A DNA stretch of 64,000 nucleotides from Thermoanaerobaculales bacterium (lineage in GTDB: Bacteria; Acidobacteriota; Thermoanaerobaculia; Thermoanaerobaculales; Sulfomarinibacteraceae): the NCBI GenBank assembly GCA_035358815.1, contig DAOPQC010000002.1, positions 468,620-532,619 of the forward strand. Reading direction: 5' to 3'. Made by a program: the position numbers and the translations under genes. Under the pieces are notes generated by a model. That model saw only the letters and a program-made list of their open reading frames with translations. It was not told the origin of the DNA and ran no database searches. Below, one piece after another: positions 36,210 to 44,966 of the stretch. Positions within the stretch are counted from its first letter, which is position 1. The number at the start of each line of letters is the position of its first letter.

Positions 36210-37397
36210 TCATTTCTTGAGGTTGAGCAGCAGCCGGGGGGCGTTCTCCCCGCGGCAGCGGAACGCGGCGTCGATCGGCCCCAGCGGCGTGACCGCCAGG
36301 CCGAGGCTGCGGCCGTCCACGAGCCGCTGCAGAACCGGCCGCGAGACGACGAACCAGGTCTTCCCGCCGGCGGCCTCGTTCACCGGCCAGTCGATGATCG
36401 GCTGCGGGTTGAAGGCCTCGTCGAGGATCTGGCCCCGCAGCAGGCCGTCGAGCGTCACCGATTCGCGGCGCCACGTCGGATCGCCGCCGAGGATCTCCAC
36501 CACCCGCACCAGCCCCATGTCCTTCATGTCCCTCGAGTCGCGCTGCACCGTCGCCGTCGACAGCTCGAGCAGGCCCTGGCCGGCCACGCGGCGGCCCTGG
36601 AAGGCACCGAGGTCGAACCGGAGGACTGTCCACACGGTTCCGTTGACGGTCAGCACCGGCTGCTTCGCGCCGCCTTCGACAATCGACCACTCGCCGAGGT
36701 TGACCCCGGGGTTGGCGAGGTCGACCACGGCCGCCTCGACGGCGGCGATCGAGTTCGCGAACAACGCCGGGTCCGGGACCGGCGGATGGTACGGCACCGC
36801 GTCGCCCAGGTCAGGTCCGGCGGTCGCCGCCTCCACCACGTCGACCCTGAAATAGTCGACGTCGACCCGGTAGCGGTCATGCCCCCAGTCGATCAGCGCC
36901 ATCTGTGCGAAAACCGTGTCGCCGGGTTCCACCGGGAACTCCCGGGTGGTCATGCTGATCTCGTGCCAGACGCCGGCGGCCGGCAGATCGAACTCCAAGA
37001 GGTGACTGTGGAAGTCGGTGGTGCGCTGGGTGTTGCAGTGGAGGTTGACGCGGCGAGGGGCGTGGCTTGAACGGATCCGCGCCGCGATCCGCAGCTCCCA
37101 GCCGGGCTCGGCGAGCCGCGCCACGTCGATGTCCCCCGACACTCGGTGCTTGACGAGCGCCCACCAGACATTGCGGCGATCGTGCGTCGCGTCGACCAGG
37201 ATCGAGGCGAAGCCCTCGCCAGTGGCGGCGAGGTCCATCGTCGCCTCGCCGTCGCCGGTGAAGAACGCCCAGCCGTCGACGCCGCTCGGATCGAGGCGCA
37301 GCTGAGGCTCATCGAAGCTCTCGAGGAACTGGCCGCGCGCCGGGAGGGCGGCCGCCAGGGCGAGGGCTGCTGCGAGCAGCAGCGCCCGGCCGGCCAT
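36210..37397 (-). CDS. Secreted protein of unknown function coupled to GH5 mannanase
   Basis: A 395-residue protein with a signal peptide ending ARGQ (about residue 22). The first mature half (about 25-190) reads as a beta-sandwich like carbohydrate-binding modules (FLESFDEPQLRLDPSG, VNLHCNTQRTTDFHSHLLEFDLP, YRVDVDYFRVDVV). The second half (about 195-395) has VWTVLRFDLGAFQGRRVAGQG and TWFVVSRPVLQ, resembling DNRLRE-type or polysaccharide-associated domains. No catalytic residues can be named. Its ATG overlaps the GH5 stop (TGATG), so it is made together with the mannanase. A substrate-binding role is plausible but unproven. Confidence 0.75.
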   Translation of the reverse strand: MAGRALLLAAALALAAALPARGQFLESFDEPQLRLDPSGVDGWAFFTGDGEATMDLAATGEGFASILVDATHDRRNVWWALVKHRVSGDIDVARLAEPGWELRIAARIRSSHAPRRVNLHCNTQRTTDFHSHLLEFDLPAAGVWHEISMTTREFPVEPGDTVFAQMALIDWGHDRYRVDVDYFRVDVVEAATAGPDLGDAVPYHPPVPDPALFANSIAAVEAAVVDLANPGVNLGEWSIVEGGAKQPVLTVNGTVWTVLRFDLGAFQGRRVAGQGLLELSTATVQRDSRDMKDMGLVRVVEILGGDPTWRRESVTLDGLLRGQILDEAFNPQPIIDWPVNEAAGGKTWFVVSRPVLQRLVDGRSLGLAVTPLGPIDAAFRCRGENAPRLLLNLKK

Positions 37398-38716
37398 CAA
37401 CGAACCGCCCTCATCCGCGCGGCCTTGCGCTCGAGCACGGCCAGCGTCGATGCGTCGGCCGCGAACACTGAGTTGCGGCCCTGCGGCTCCTGCGGCGGGT
37501 CGCCGGTGAAGCTGTCGCCGTGGCGCCACACGAACTGATCGGTGTCCGCCGCCGCGCCGTGGCCGCCCCAGGTCCAGAAGTTGCTGCCGGCGACCGGGCC
37601 ACCCGCCGCCGCGTTCGCCGCGAGGTGACCGAGCACGGTTCGATAGTAGTGGTCGCGCACCGTGGTCGGCGCCGCCGGCGAGTACGAGTGGAGGTCGCGC
37701 GGGATGCCGAACTCGTCCATGACGAGCGGCTTGGAGAGCTGCTCGGCGAACACAATGTGCTGGTCAATGTAGTCGATCGCCAGCCGCTCGGCCTCGGGGT
37801 AGGTGGCGTCGTGGCGCAGGGGGTCGTACCAGCTCCAGTTGAGGACCCAGAGGTGGACGGTCAGGTAGTCGACGTTCGGAAAGCGGTGGATGGCGAGGTA
37901 GATCTCGGGTCGGCCCAGGCTGCCGCGCAGCCCCTCGCTGCCGACCGAGATCAGGTGGTTCGGGTCGAGCGAGCGGATGAAGTCGGCGGTCGCGCCGATC
38001 CAGCTCACGAAGACCTCGCGGTTGCCCCATCCCGGCCGGCCGCGGCCGGGCCGCGGCTCGTTGGCGAGCTGCCAGGCCATGATCGTCGGGTCGTCCCGGT
38101 AGCGCAGCCCGGTGTAGCGGTTCTTGCGGTGGACCAGCGTCTCGACGTAGCGGCGAAAGGCGGCGTTGGCGCCGGCGTGGCTGTAGAAGCGGGCCGAGAA
38201 GTTCATGAACTGGTCCCACGAGTTCTCGGCGAAGAACGGGTTGGGTACCGGCACGCCCTCGACCCACGACAGGTACTGGGCCATGCCGCCCGACCACTCC
38301 CAGTAGTTGTTGAGGACGACCACCGCCAGCATGTCGCGGCGGGCCATCTCGGCGAGCAGGAAGTCGAGCCCGTCGAGCAGCCGCTCGTCGCAGCGCCCGA
38401 GCTCGGGCTGGATCGGCGGCCACACCGTGTTGGGCTGGCCGACGCCCTCGGAGGCGCCCATCACCCGCAAGTTGTCGATGCCGAGCGAGTGCAGCAGATC
38501 GAGCTCGCGGCGCAGCCGGTCGCGGTCGCCGCCCTCGGCCAGCGCCGCCAGGTTGCAGCCGTACCAGAAGTTGGCGCCGACGAAGGAGTAGGGCTCACCT
38601 TTCCTGATGAGATTCGTCCCCTGAACCGCGACGAACTCGCGCGGCGGCGCTTCGACCCGCCCGGCACAGGCGGCAGCGAAGACCGCGGCGGCGAGTGCAG
38701 CCGCGAGGGCGCGCAT
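37397..38716 (-). CDS. GH5 endo-beta-1,4-mannanase (GH5_7-like) lipoprotein
   Basis: A 439-residue protein with lipobox FAAAC near residue 17. The GH5 barrel is of the subfamily 7 mannanase type: SFVGANFWYGCNL, LRVMGASEGVG, VVLNNYWEWSGGMAQYLSW, acid/base Glu220 in WQLANEPR, VDYLTVHLW and nucleophile Glu335 in VMDEFGIPRD. It should cut internal beta-1,4-mannosidic bonds at the cell surface or periplasm. It is 18 nt downstream of the sulfatase-like/TPR gene and overlaps the next unknown gene, forming a minus-strand operon opposite the epimerase/GH130 operon. Confidence 0.93.
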   Translation of the reverse strand: MRALAAALAAAVFAAACAGRVEAPPREFVAVQGTNLIRKGEPYSFVGANFWYGCNLAALAEGGDRDRLRRELDLLHSLGIDNLRVMGASEGVGQPNTVWPPIQPELGRCDERLLDGLDFLLAEMARRDMLAVVVLNNYWEWSGGMAQYLSWVEGVPVPNPFFAENSWDQFMNFSARFYSHAGANAAFRRYVETLVHRKNRYTGLRYRDDPTIMAWQLANEPRPGRGRPGWGNREVFVSWIGATADFIRSLDPNHLISVGSEGLRGSLGRPEIYLAIHRFPNVDYLTVHLWVLNWSWYDPLRHDATYPEAERLAIDYIDQHIVFAEQLSKPLVMDEFGIPRDLHSYSPAAPTTVRDHYYRTVLGHLAANAAAGGPVAGSNFWTWGGHGAAADTDQFVWRHGDSFTGDPPQEPQGRNSVFAADASTLAVLERKAARMRAVR

Positions 38717-38734
38717 CGACCGCTCCTCGGCCCG

Positions 38735-41089
38735 CTAACCGGCCGGCCGCTCGAGCCGGGCGCGGTGGACCTGCGCCTGTCGCAGCGCGCGCTCGAGCTC
38801 GGCCTGCCGGCCCTGGCGGGAGTAGACGTCGGCCAGGATGTAGTAGCCGAGGACCTTGAGGTCGTCGGCTTCGGCCCGCGCGAGCCCGTCCCTCGCGAGC
38901 CGCTCGACCTCGGCCAGCTCCCGCCCCTGCTGCAGCAGAACCCGGGCGAGCAGCAGGTAGGGCTTGGCCGATTCGGGCGTCTTCTCGATCAAGGTCTGCA
39001 GCTCCCGCTCCGCTCCCGCCGCGTCGCCGAGCGCAAGGAGCACGTTGCCGAGGTTGAAGCGGGCCGGCATGTTGTTCGGGAACAGCTCGACCTCCTCGGC
39101 GTAGGCCGCGCGGGCCTCCGGCAGCCGCCCCCCCTCCTCGTACACCAGCCCGAGATGGAAGTGCGCGAGCGGGAACTTCGGTCGCTCGTCGACGATGACG
39201 TCGAGCTGGTTCTCGGCCTCGGAGAGGTGGCCGAGGTTGATGTTGGCAACCGCGAGGTTGAGGCGGTTGCGGGTCAGCTTGGGCTGTATCTCGACCGCCT
39301 TCTCGAGCAGCGGCAGCGCCGCCGCGTGGTCGCCTTCGTCCATGTGGGCCGCTGCCATCAGCGCGTAGGCCTCGGCGTTCTTCGGGTCGACCGCCAGGAT
39401 CCGCTTGGCGAGCGCCACCACCTCCTCGTGCTTGCCCTCCTCGGAGAGGATGCCGGCCATCGTGATCAGCGCCGGCGTGCTGTCCGGATGCTCCCGTAGG
39501 TACTCATCGAGCAGCGACTTGGCTTCCGCGGTGCGGCCGGTCTTGCGGTAGCAGGTGGCGAGCATGTGCTTGGCCTGGCCGACCCCGGGATCCTGGCCGA
39601 GCACTTTCTCGAGGACCTCCGCGCTCTCCGCCCAATTGTCCTCGAGCATCAGCTGCGAGGCGTACCCCACCGCCTCGAACAGGTGGAGCTTGTCCTTGGG
39701 ATCGGCCAGGTTGGCGCCGGTCGGCGCGGCGCTGTCGCCGCCGACATAGCCGAGGGCCGCCAGCATGCCCAGCGTTTCCTGGTCGAGGTCCGCCGCCTCG
39801 GTCGCCGGCGCACCGGCCTCGATCTCTGCGCGCAGTGCCGCAAGCTGCGCCCGCAGCCGCTCCGCGAGCGCGGGTTCGTCCCGCACCAGGTTCGTCGCCT
39901 CGTCGGCGTCCTGCGCGTGGTCATAGAGCTCGGCCCGCGGCGCGTCGATGAACTTGTGGGTCGCGGTACGCAGGCCGTAGAGCGCGCTCCAGCCGTACTG
40001 GAGGTTGACCGCCATTGACTCCGAGTAGGCGGGCCGCGGCTCACCACCCTCTGGATCCAGGATCAGCGGCAGCAGCGACTGGCCATGCAGCGGCTGCGGC
40101 GGGGCGACGCCGACGAGGTCGAGAACGGTCGGCATGACGTCGATGGTGCGCACCTGCTGGGACACCCGGACCCCTTCGGCGCCGGACCCGGGGGCCCTGA
40201 CGATCAGCGGCACCCGGACCGTGGCGTCGTAGATGTAGTAGCCGTGCTCGGTCTCTCCATGGTCGCCGAGGGCCTCGCCGTGATCGCCGACCACCACCAC
40301 GACCGTCTCCTCGGCGATTCCTCGCTCGTCGAGCCAGTCGAGGACGCGGCCGACCTCGGAGTCGGTGAAGGCGATCTCGCCGTCGTAGAGGCCGCTCGCG
40401 CCGCGGCCCGAGAAGCGGGTCTTGAAGGGCTCGGGCGGGTCGTAGGGGATGTGCGGGTCGTAGAGGTGGAGCCAGGCGAAAAACGGGCGGCCGTCGCCCT
40501 GGTCGAGCCACTCGAGACCGAGGTCCACCACTTGGTCCGCTGGCCGCTGCACGCCAGCCAGGTCGAGGCGCTGGTCGGGGGCCAGCTTGAAGCTGTCGTC
40601 ATAGTGCTCGAACCCCTGGCTCAATCCCCAACGCTGGTCGATCACGAAGGCGCCGATGACCGCGCCGCAGCGATAGCCGGCGCCGGCGAGCGTCTCGGCG
40701 AGGGTGGTCTGGACCTCGGCGAGCGCGGCGCCGCCGTTGAGGCGCACGCCGTGGAACGGCGGGTAGAGCCCGGTCAGGATCGAGGAGTGCGCGGGCAGTG
40801 TGAAGGCGGTGGGGGTGATGGTCTGCTCGAACAACGCCCCCTCGCGGGCGAGCCGGTCAAGCCGCGGGGTCTCGGCGGCAGCCCACCCGTACGCGCCGAT
40901 GCGGTCGGCGCGGGTGGTGTCGAGGGTGATCAGGAGGACGTTGGCGCTCTGCAACGCCGACCGCAGGGCCTCGATCCTGCGGCCGGCGGACGCTCCGGTG
41001 CCGCCGGCCCGGCCGAGCCACCACACCACCAGCGCGATGGCGGCGAGGGCCGCAAGGGCTGCGATCGTAGTGACGACCCGGCGACTCAT
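38735..41089 (-). CDS. Sulfatase-like alkaline-phosphatase-superfamily protein with C-terminal TPRs
   Basis: A 784-residue protein. One N-terminal membrane anchor (residues 7-27) precedes a sulfatase-type domain (about 48-450): NVLLITLDTTRADRIGAYG metal site, GDHGEALGDHGE, and the nucleophile region FTLPAHSS. Here residue 97 is Thr where arylsulfatases have the Cys or Ser turned into formylglycine, so classical sulfatase chemistry is doubtful; a Thr nucleophile is used by phosphoglycerol and phosphoethanolamine transferases of the superfamily. About eight TPR-like repeats fill residues 500-780. This fusion is common in Acidobacteria-type genomes. Function unknown. Confidence 0.85.
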   Translation of the reverse strand: MSRRVVTTIAALAALAAIALVVWWLGRAGGTGASAGRRIEALRSALQSANVLLITLDTTRADRIGAYGWAAAETPRLDRLAREGALFEQTITPTAFTLPAHSSILTGLYPPFHGVRLNGGAALAEVQTTLAETLAGAGYRCGAVIGAFVIDQRWGLSQGFEHYDDSFKLAPDQRLDLAGVQRPADQVVDLGLEWLDQGDGRPFFAWLHLYDPHIPYDPPEPFKTRFSGRGASGLYDGEIAFTDSEVGRVLDWLDERGIAEETVVVVVGDHGEALGDHGETEHGYYIYDATVRVPLIVRAPGSGAEGVRVSQQVRTIDVMPTVLDLVGVAPPQPLHGQSLLPLILDPEGGEPRPAYSESMAVNLQYGWSALYGLRTATHKFIDAPRAELYDHAQDADEATNLVRDEPALAERLRAQLAALRAEIEAGAPATEAADLDQETLGMLAALGYVGGDSAAPTGANLADPKDKLHLFEAVGYASQLMLEDNWAESAEVLEKVLGQDPGVGQAKHMLATCYRKTGRTAEAKSLLDEYLREHPDSTPALITMAGILSEEGKHEEVVALAKRILAVDPKNAEAYALMAAAHMDEGDHAAALPLLEKAVEIQPKLTRNRLNLAVANINLGHLSEAENQLDVIVDERPKFPLAHFHLGLVYEEGGRLPEARAAYAEEVELFPNNMPARFNLGNVLLALGDAAGAERELQTLIEKTPESAKPYLLLARVLLQQGRELAEVERLARDGLARAEADDLKVLGYYILADVYSRQGRQAELERALRQAQVHRARLERPAG

Positions 41090-41177
41090 GGTGCGCTCAG
41101 CCCTCCCCCTCCCCGTGCCCGACCCGAGGGCTCCACCGTTGCGTTCGGCCGGACGCGGGGCTCCTCCGCACCCCGTC

Positions 41178-41210
41178 GGGAACGGGAACGGGAACGGGAA
41201 CGGGAACGGG
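41178..41210. repeat. GGGAAC hexamer array (six GGG runs, plus strand)
   Basis: GGG repeated every 6 nt with AAC spacers, in the gap between the TonB receptor terminator and the sulfatase-like gene. Confidence 0.85.
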
Positions 41211-41217
41211 CATACAT

Positions 41218-41245
41218 AAAACTGGAGGGCCCGGGGGGGCCCTCC
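41218..41245 (-). terminator. Intrinsic terminator of the TonB receptor gene
   Basis: A 9-bp perfect GGAGGGCCC/GGGCCCTCC stem (41224-41232 with 41237-41245) with a 4-nt loop, followed on the minus strand by AGTTTTATG. It lies 26 nt after the receptor stop and separates it from the sulfatase-like operon. Confidence 0.8.
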
Positions 41246-41271
41246 AAAGGATAGCAGCGATCGGAGAGAGA

Positions 41272-44200
41272 CTAGAAGTCGAGCTTGACGCCGAGCCGGA
41301 AGATCTGCGGCATCACGATCGAGCCGACCTGGCCGTAGTCGGAGGCCGCGAAGCCGACCCGGTTCGGGGCGTCCTCGTTGAGGATGTTGAGGCCGTCCAG
41401 GGCGATGGTCAGGCCGCCGCCCCAGTCACCGAGGCCGAAGCGCTTCTGGAGGCTCAGGTCGAGGATCATCGTCGCCGGCATCCAGTCCGGATCCTCAGGA
41501 TCGTCGGCGACCATGAAGTTGTGCCACCCGGTCCCCACCAGGACCGCGTTGGGGTCGTAGGCGCCCATCCACGACGCGTAGAAGGGGCCGTAGCTCTCGA
41601 TCGGGAAGATCGCCCGGCCCGAGTCGTAGCGCAGCCGGACGCCGAGGTCGGTCTCGATCACCGGGATGGTGTAGCTGCCGGCGACCTTGGCCATGATCTC
41701 CGGGGTCATCAGGGCCGGCCCGCTGAGGTTGTTCTGGAAGTGGTTTGGCGAGCTGCCGAACGGCGTGTCCATGGTCAGCGGCCCGTCGATGTACCAGTTC
41801 TGGTCGACGACCCTCGGGTAGAAGCCATCGGTGTCGGTGTAGTTGATGGCGAAGCTGCCCTGCCAGCGGTTGGAGTAGCGCTTGTTCAGCACCAGCTGCA
41901 GGCCCTGGTAGGTGCGGTCGACGTCCTGACCGTTCCACTCCGACAGGTTGTTCGCCCGCCACCCGCGCGTGTCGTTGTTTGCCGGGTACAGGGCGTCGGT
42001 GCCGTCGATCACCCCATCGTTGTTGAAGTCCTCGACGACAATCGACCAGACCTCGGTGTCGTAGCCGGTCCAGGTGGTGTAGGGCCTGGACTCCCACTGG
42101 AAGGCCTCGCCGGTCTCCAGGTTGTACGGCTCCAGGATCAGGAAGTCAGTGGTGAGCTTGTAGATGTAGCTGAGCTCGATGGCCACGTCCTTGCCGAGCT
42201 GGTGCTGGAGCGAGACGTTGAACTGGTCGGTGTAGGGGCTCGAGGTGCCGTCCGCCACCGTCAGCCGCCATGAGGCGTCAAGAGTCTGAGACTGTTGCAG
42301 GTAGGCCGGTTCCATGCCGTAGAGCTGGCCGGTCGCCCACACCACCTCGTTGGGGTCGATCCAGTTGTTGCCGTTCTGGTCGACGTCCTCGTACGGGAAC
42401 CAGTAATAGTACGTGTCTTGCTGGTACGTGCCCATGTCCGGTCCCATGCGGCGCAAGGCCTCGACGCTGAGCGGCGCGTAGTAGCGCCCCGCGTGGGCAC
42501 GCAGCACCGTCCGGTCGTCGCCGGTGATGTCCCAGGCGACGCCGATACGCGGCGACCAGGTGGTGAAGTCGTAAACGTCGTAGGCCGCGGTCGAGCGCAT
42601 CTCGACCGGGTTGTCGGCGTCACTCGGGTTGTCGAAGTACTCGTAGATCTTGCCCTCGCCGTAGTCGGCCGTCATGTTGTCGTAGCGCAGCCCGAGGTTG
42701 AGGGTGACGCGATCGGAGACCACCCACTGGTCGTCGACGAAGAAGCCGAGCGAGTCCGACTCGCGCACGTTGAGCCACGGGTGGCGGGTGTACACGCGGT
42801 TGTAAAAGGCCACGGTGTCGTTGGGCGCGATGCACCAGGTGTAGTCGCAGGACCACCAGGCGTTGTTCATGTACTCGCGGGTGTAACCCCAGCCGTAGGG
42901 GTAGGCGAAGTTGGCCTGGTTCTGGAAGTAGCCGCCATACCAGTCGCCGTTGGCCGTGGTGTACTGGGCGCCGAACTTGATCTCGTGGGAGCCCGCCCAG
43001 TCCTCGGCATAGTGGGTGAAGTCGGCCTGCAGGGTGTCGCGCTTCGACTTCTGGGCCTCGATGTAGGGGAAGTCACCGTTGGTGCCGACCGCGCGGCCGC
43101 CGATCCACTTCCACCAGTTGATGTAGCCCGGGTGCCCGACGAGCGACGGGGTCGTGGGGCTCTGGTCGGTATCGAAGCCCAGGTACTTGAGGCCGAGCAG
43201 GTTGGTGTCCGAGATCACCCACTGGTAGTCGAACTGCCAGGTCGTGTTCTCGACCGGCGAGTCGTAGTACATGGTGGGGTCCCAGCCCGGGCTCCAGGTG
43301 ACGTTGCCGCTGAAGTTGTCCTCGTAGTGCAGGCCGAGCCAGGCGCGGTGGTTGCCGCCGAACTCGCCGGTCAGCTTGAGGTCGTAGAGGTCCGACTCGT
43401 AGACCGCGAGCGGGATCCACAGCGGGGTGTCGGTCTCCGAGTCGCGGTGGCTGTAGCCGGCGTAGAACCACAGCTTGTCCTTGAGGATCGGGCCGCCGAG
43501 AGTGGCGGTGGCCTCCCAGTTGCTGTCCGGCTGGGTGGTCAGGTCTTCCTCCGGGTCGGCCCACAGCCAGTCCTCACCGAAGAACAGGGTCGAGTTGTCC
43601 GCGGCGTCGCCGAGCTGGGTGTAGTAGGCGGCGCTGCCGTGGAAGTCGTTGCTGCCGGACTTGGTCAGCACGTCGACCGCGGCGCCGGAGAACGAGCCGT
43701 ACTCGGCCTGCGAGCCGAGCGACAGGACCTTGACCTGCTCGACGGTGTCGTAGTTCACCTGGACCAGCGAGCCCCACGGGGCGCCGCGCGGGTTGGTGGT
43801 GTTGACGCCGTTGACGAGGAAGATGTTCTCGTTCGCCGCGCTGCCGTAGGCCGAGGGGCTGGGCAGCCACGACTCGTCGGAGCCCACCGACGCCATGCCG
43901 GGGGCGGTCAGGGTCAGGTCGTAGAACGACTCACGGCCCGTGGGCAGGACGTCGAGCAGCTCGCCGCTGAAGGTCGTCGAGATGGTCGACGACCGGGTGT
44001 CCACGATCGGTGCCTCGGAGGTGACGATGATCTCGCCGGTCGAGGCTGCGATCGCAAGGTCGATTGTGAGAGCGATCGACGAGCCGGCGTTGACCACGAC
44101 GTTCTCGACCTTGTTGGTGTTGAAGCCCGCCAGGCTGGTGGTCACCGTGTAGGCGCCCGTCGGCACGCTCAGGAAGGCGAACCTGCCGGTGTTGTCCGAC

Positions 44201-44403
44201 ACCATGGTCCGCTGACCGGTCACCAGGGCCGGGCCCTCGAGCACGACCGTCGCACCCGCGGTGGCGGTGCCGTCCGGCAGCAGGACCACGCCGCTGACCG
44301 TTCCGGTCGTGACCGACTGCGCCCAGGCCATCGGCGCAATCATCACCAGGATCGCGCTCAACACGAGGTACACACGCGGTCTGTAGATCATGCTTCGGTC
44401 CAT
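41272..44403 (-). CDS. TonB-dependent outer-membrane receptor (Oar-like, CarboxypepD_reg N-domain)
   Basis: A 1043-residue protein with a signal peptide ending AWAQ (about 29). A carboxypeptidase-regulatory-like beta-sandwich (about 35-115: GTVSGVVLLPDGTATAGATV, GAYTVTTSLAGF) leads into a plug (about 125-240: EVSAEAPIV-type strand, FLVNGVNTTNPRGAP, YGSFSGAAVDVLTKSGSNDFHG) and a beta-barrel ending RLGVKLDF, a typical terminal aromatic outer-membrane signal. It resembles Oar-type receptors rather than SusC, and no SusD is present. It probably takes up large glycans with ExbBD/TonB energy. GGGAGGAG precedes ATG 44403; ATG 44460 lacks support. Confidence 0.93.
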   Translation of the reverse strand: MDRSMIYRPRVYLVLSAILVMIAPMAWAQSVTTGTVSGVVLLPDGTATAGATVVLEGPALVTGQRTMVSDNTGRFAFLSVPTGAYTVTTSLAGFNTNKVENVVVNAGSSIALTIDLAIAASTGEIIVTSEAPIVDTRSSTISTTFSGELLDVLPTGRESFYDLTLTAPGMASVGSDESWLPSPSAYGSAANENIFLVNGVNTTNPRGAPWGSLVQVNYDTVEQVKVLSLGSQAEYGSFSGAAVDVLTKSGSNDFHGSAAYYTQLGDAADNSTLFFGEDWLWADPEEDLTTQPDSNWEATATLGGPILKDKLWFYAGYSHRDSETDTPLWIPLAVYESDLYDLKLTGEFGGNHRAWLGLHYEDNFSGNVTWSPGWDPTMYYDSPVENTTWQFDYQWVISDTNLLGLKYLGFDTDQSPTTPSLVGHPGYINWWKWIGGRAVGTNGDFPYIEAQKSKRDTLQADFTHYAEDWAGSHEIKFGAQYTTANGDWYGGYFQNQANFAYPYGWGYTREYMNNAWWSCDYTWCIAPNDTVAFYNRVYTRHPWLNVRESDSLGFFVDDQWVVSDRVTLNLGLRYDNMTADYGEGKIYEYFDNPSDADNPVEMRSTAAYDVYDFTTWSPRIGVAWDITGDDRTVLRAHAGRYYAPLSVEALRRMGPDMGTYQQDTYYYWFPYEDVDQNGNNWIDPNEVVWATGQLYGMEPAYLQQSQTLDASWRLTVADGTSSPYTDQFNVSLQHQLGKDVAIELSYIYKLTTDFLILEPYNLETGEAFQWESRPYTTWTGYDTEVWSIVVEDFNNDGVIDGTDALYPANNDTRGWRANNLSEWNGQDVDRTYQGLQLVLNKRYSNRWQGSFAINYTDTDGFYPRVVDQNWYIDGPLTMDTPFGSSPNHFQNNLSGPALMTPEIMAKVAGSYTIPVIETDLGVRLRYDSGRAIFPIESYGPFYASWMGAYDPNAVLVGTGWHNFMVADDPEDPDWMPATMILDLSLQKRFGLGDWGGGLTIALDGLNILNEDAPNRVGFAASDYGQVGSIVMPQIFRLGVKLDF

Positions 44404-44966
44404 GGACTCCTCCCTTCCTTCCTCAGATCGGGGATGGTTGCTGGTGGTGCACCCCGGCACGACCGTGGGCGCGACCGGGAAAGGCCGACAGGCCGGGCCC
44501 GGCGGCTCGGCTCAACCGTTGACTCCCATGTGAGCACTGACTGCGGAGCGGGCGACGGCGAGGGGAGGAGGCCGAGCAGGCCCGGAACGCGGCTCCAGCG
44601 CGATGGCCACACCGAGCCTTTCCCGCTGACCCTCACCCCGGCGAGCTCGCCCATGACGACCGGCACCGCTCCCTCCCACCCGCACCGACGGACGCGGCGG
44701 CGTTGCACCAGATTATACACCGGTCTCCAGACGCAGAAAGCCCTGGTCGCCAAGCGGTTTCCGGGCCATGGCTGCGGCCCCGCGGCGTACCCGACCAGGG
44801 ATCTTCACCACCTGTCCATGGGCTGGACAACCCGGCGAGGCGTGCCGGCCCCCCCGACCAGCGGCGGCCGCCCCGTCACTGTCGTTGAACACCCCGGATT
44901 TCGGACGCTATCATGGGGCCCGCGACGGGTCCGGTCGCGGGCCACGTCGGGTTGGGGGGGGTTGTC
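44404..44966. other. Divergent intergenic region, receptor leader and promoters
   Basis: A 563-nt gap between divergent genes. The receptor side would give a leader of about 300 nt if the TATAAT at 44712-44717 is used. I see no obvious riboswitch or coding sequence, though the leader contains several short G/C-rich dyads. Two in-frame stretches exist but look like chance ORFs. Confidence 0.5.
44712..44717 (-). promoter_or_regulatory. Candidate -10 box for the TonB receptor
   Basis: Perfect TATAAT on the minus strand, 309 nt ahead of the receptor start, in the only A/T-rich patch of the gap. The -35 is weak (TTTCTG at a 16-nt spacing). Confidence 0.45.
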
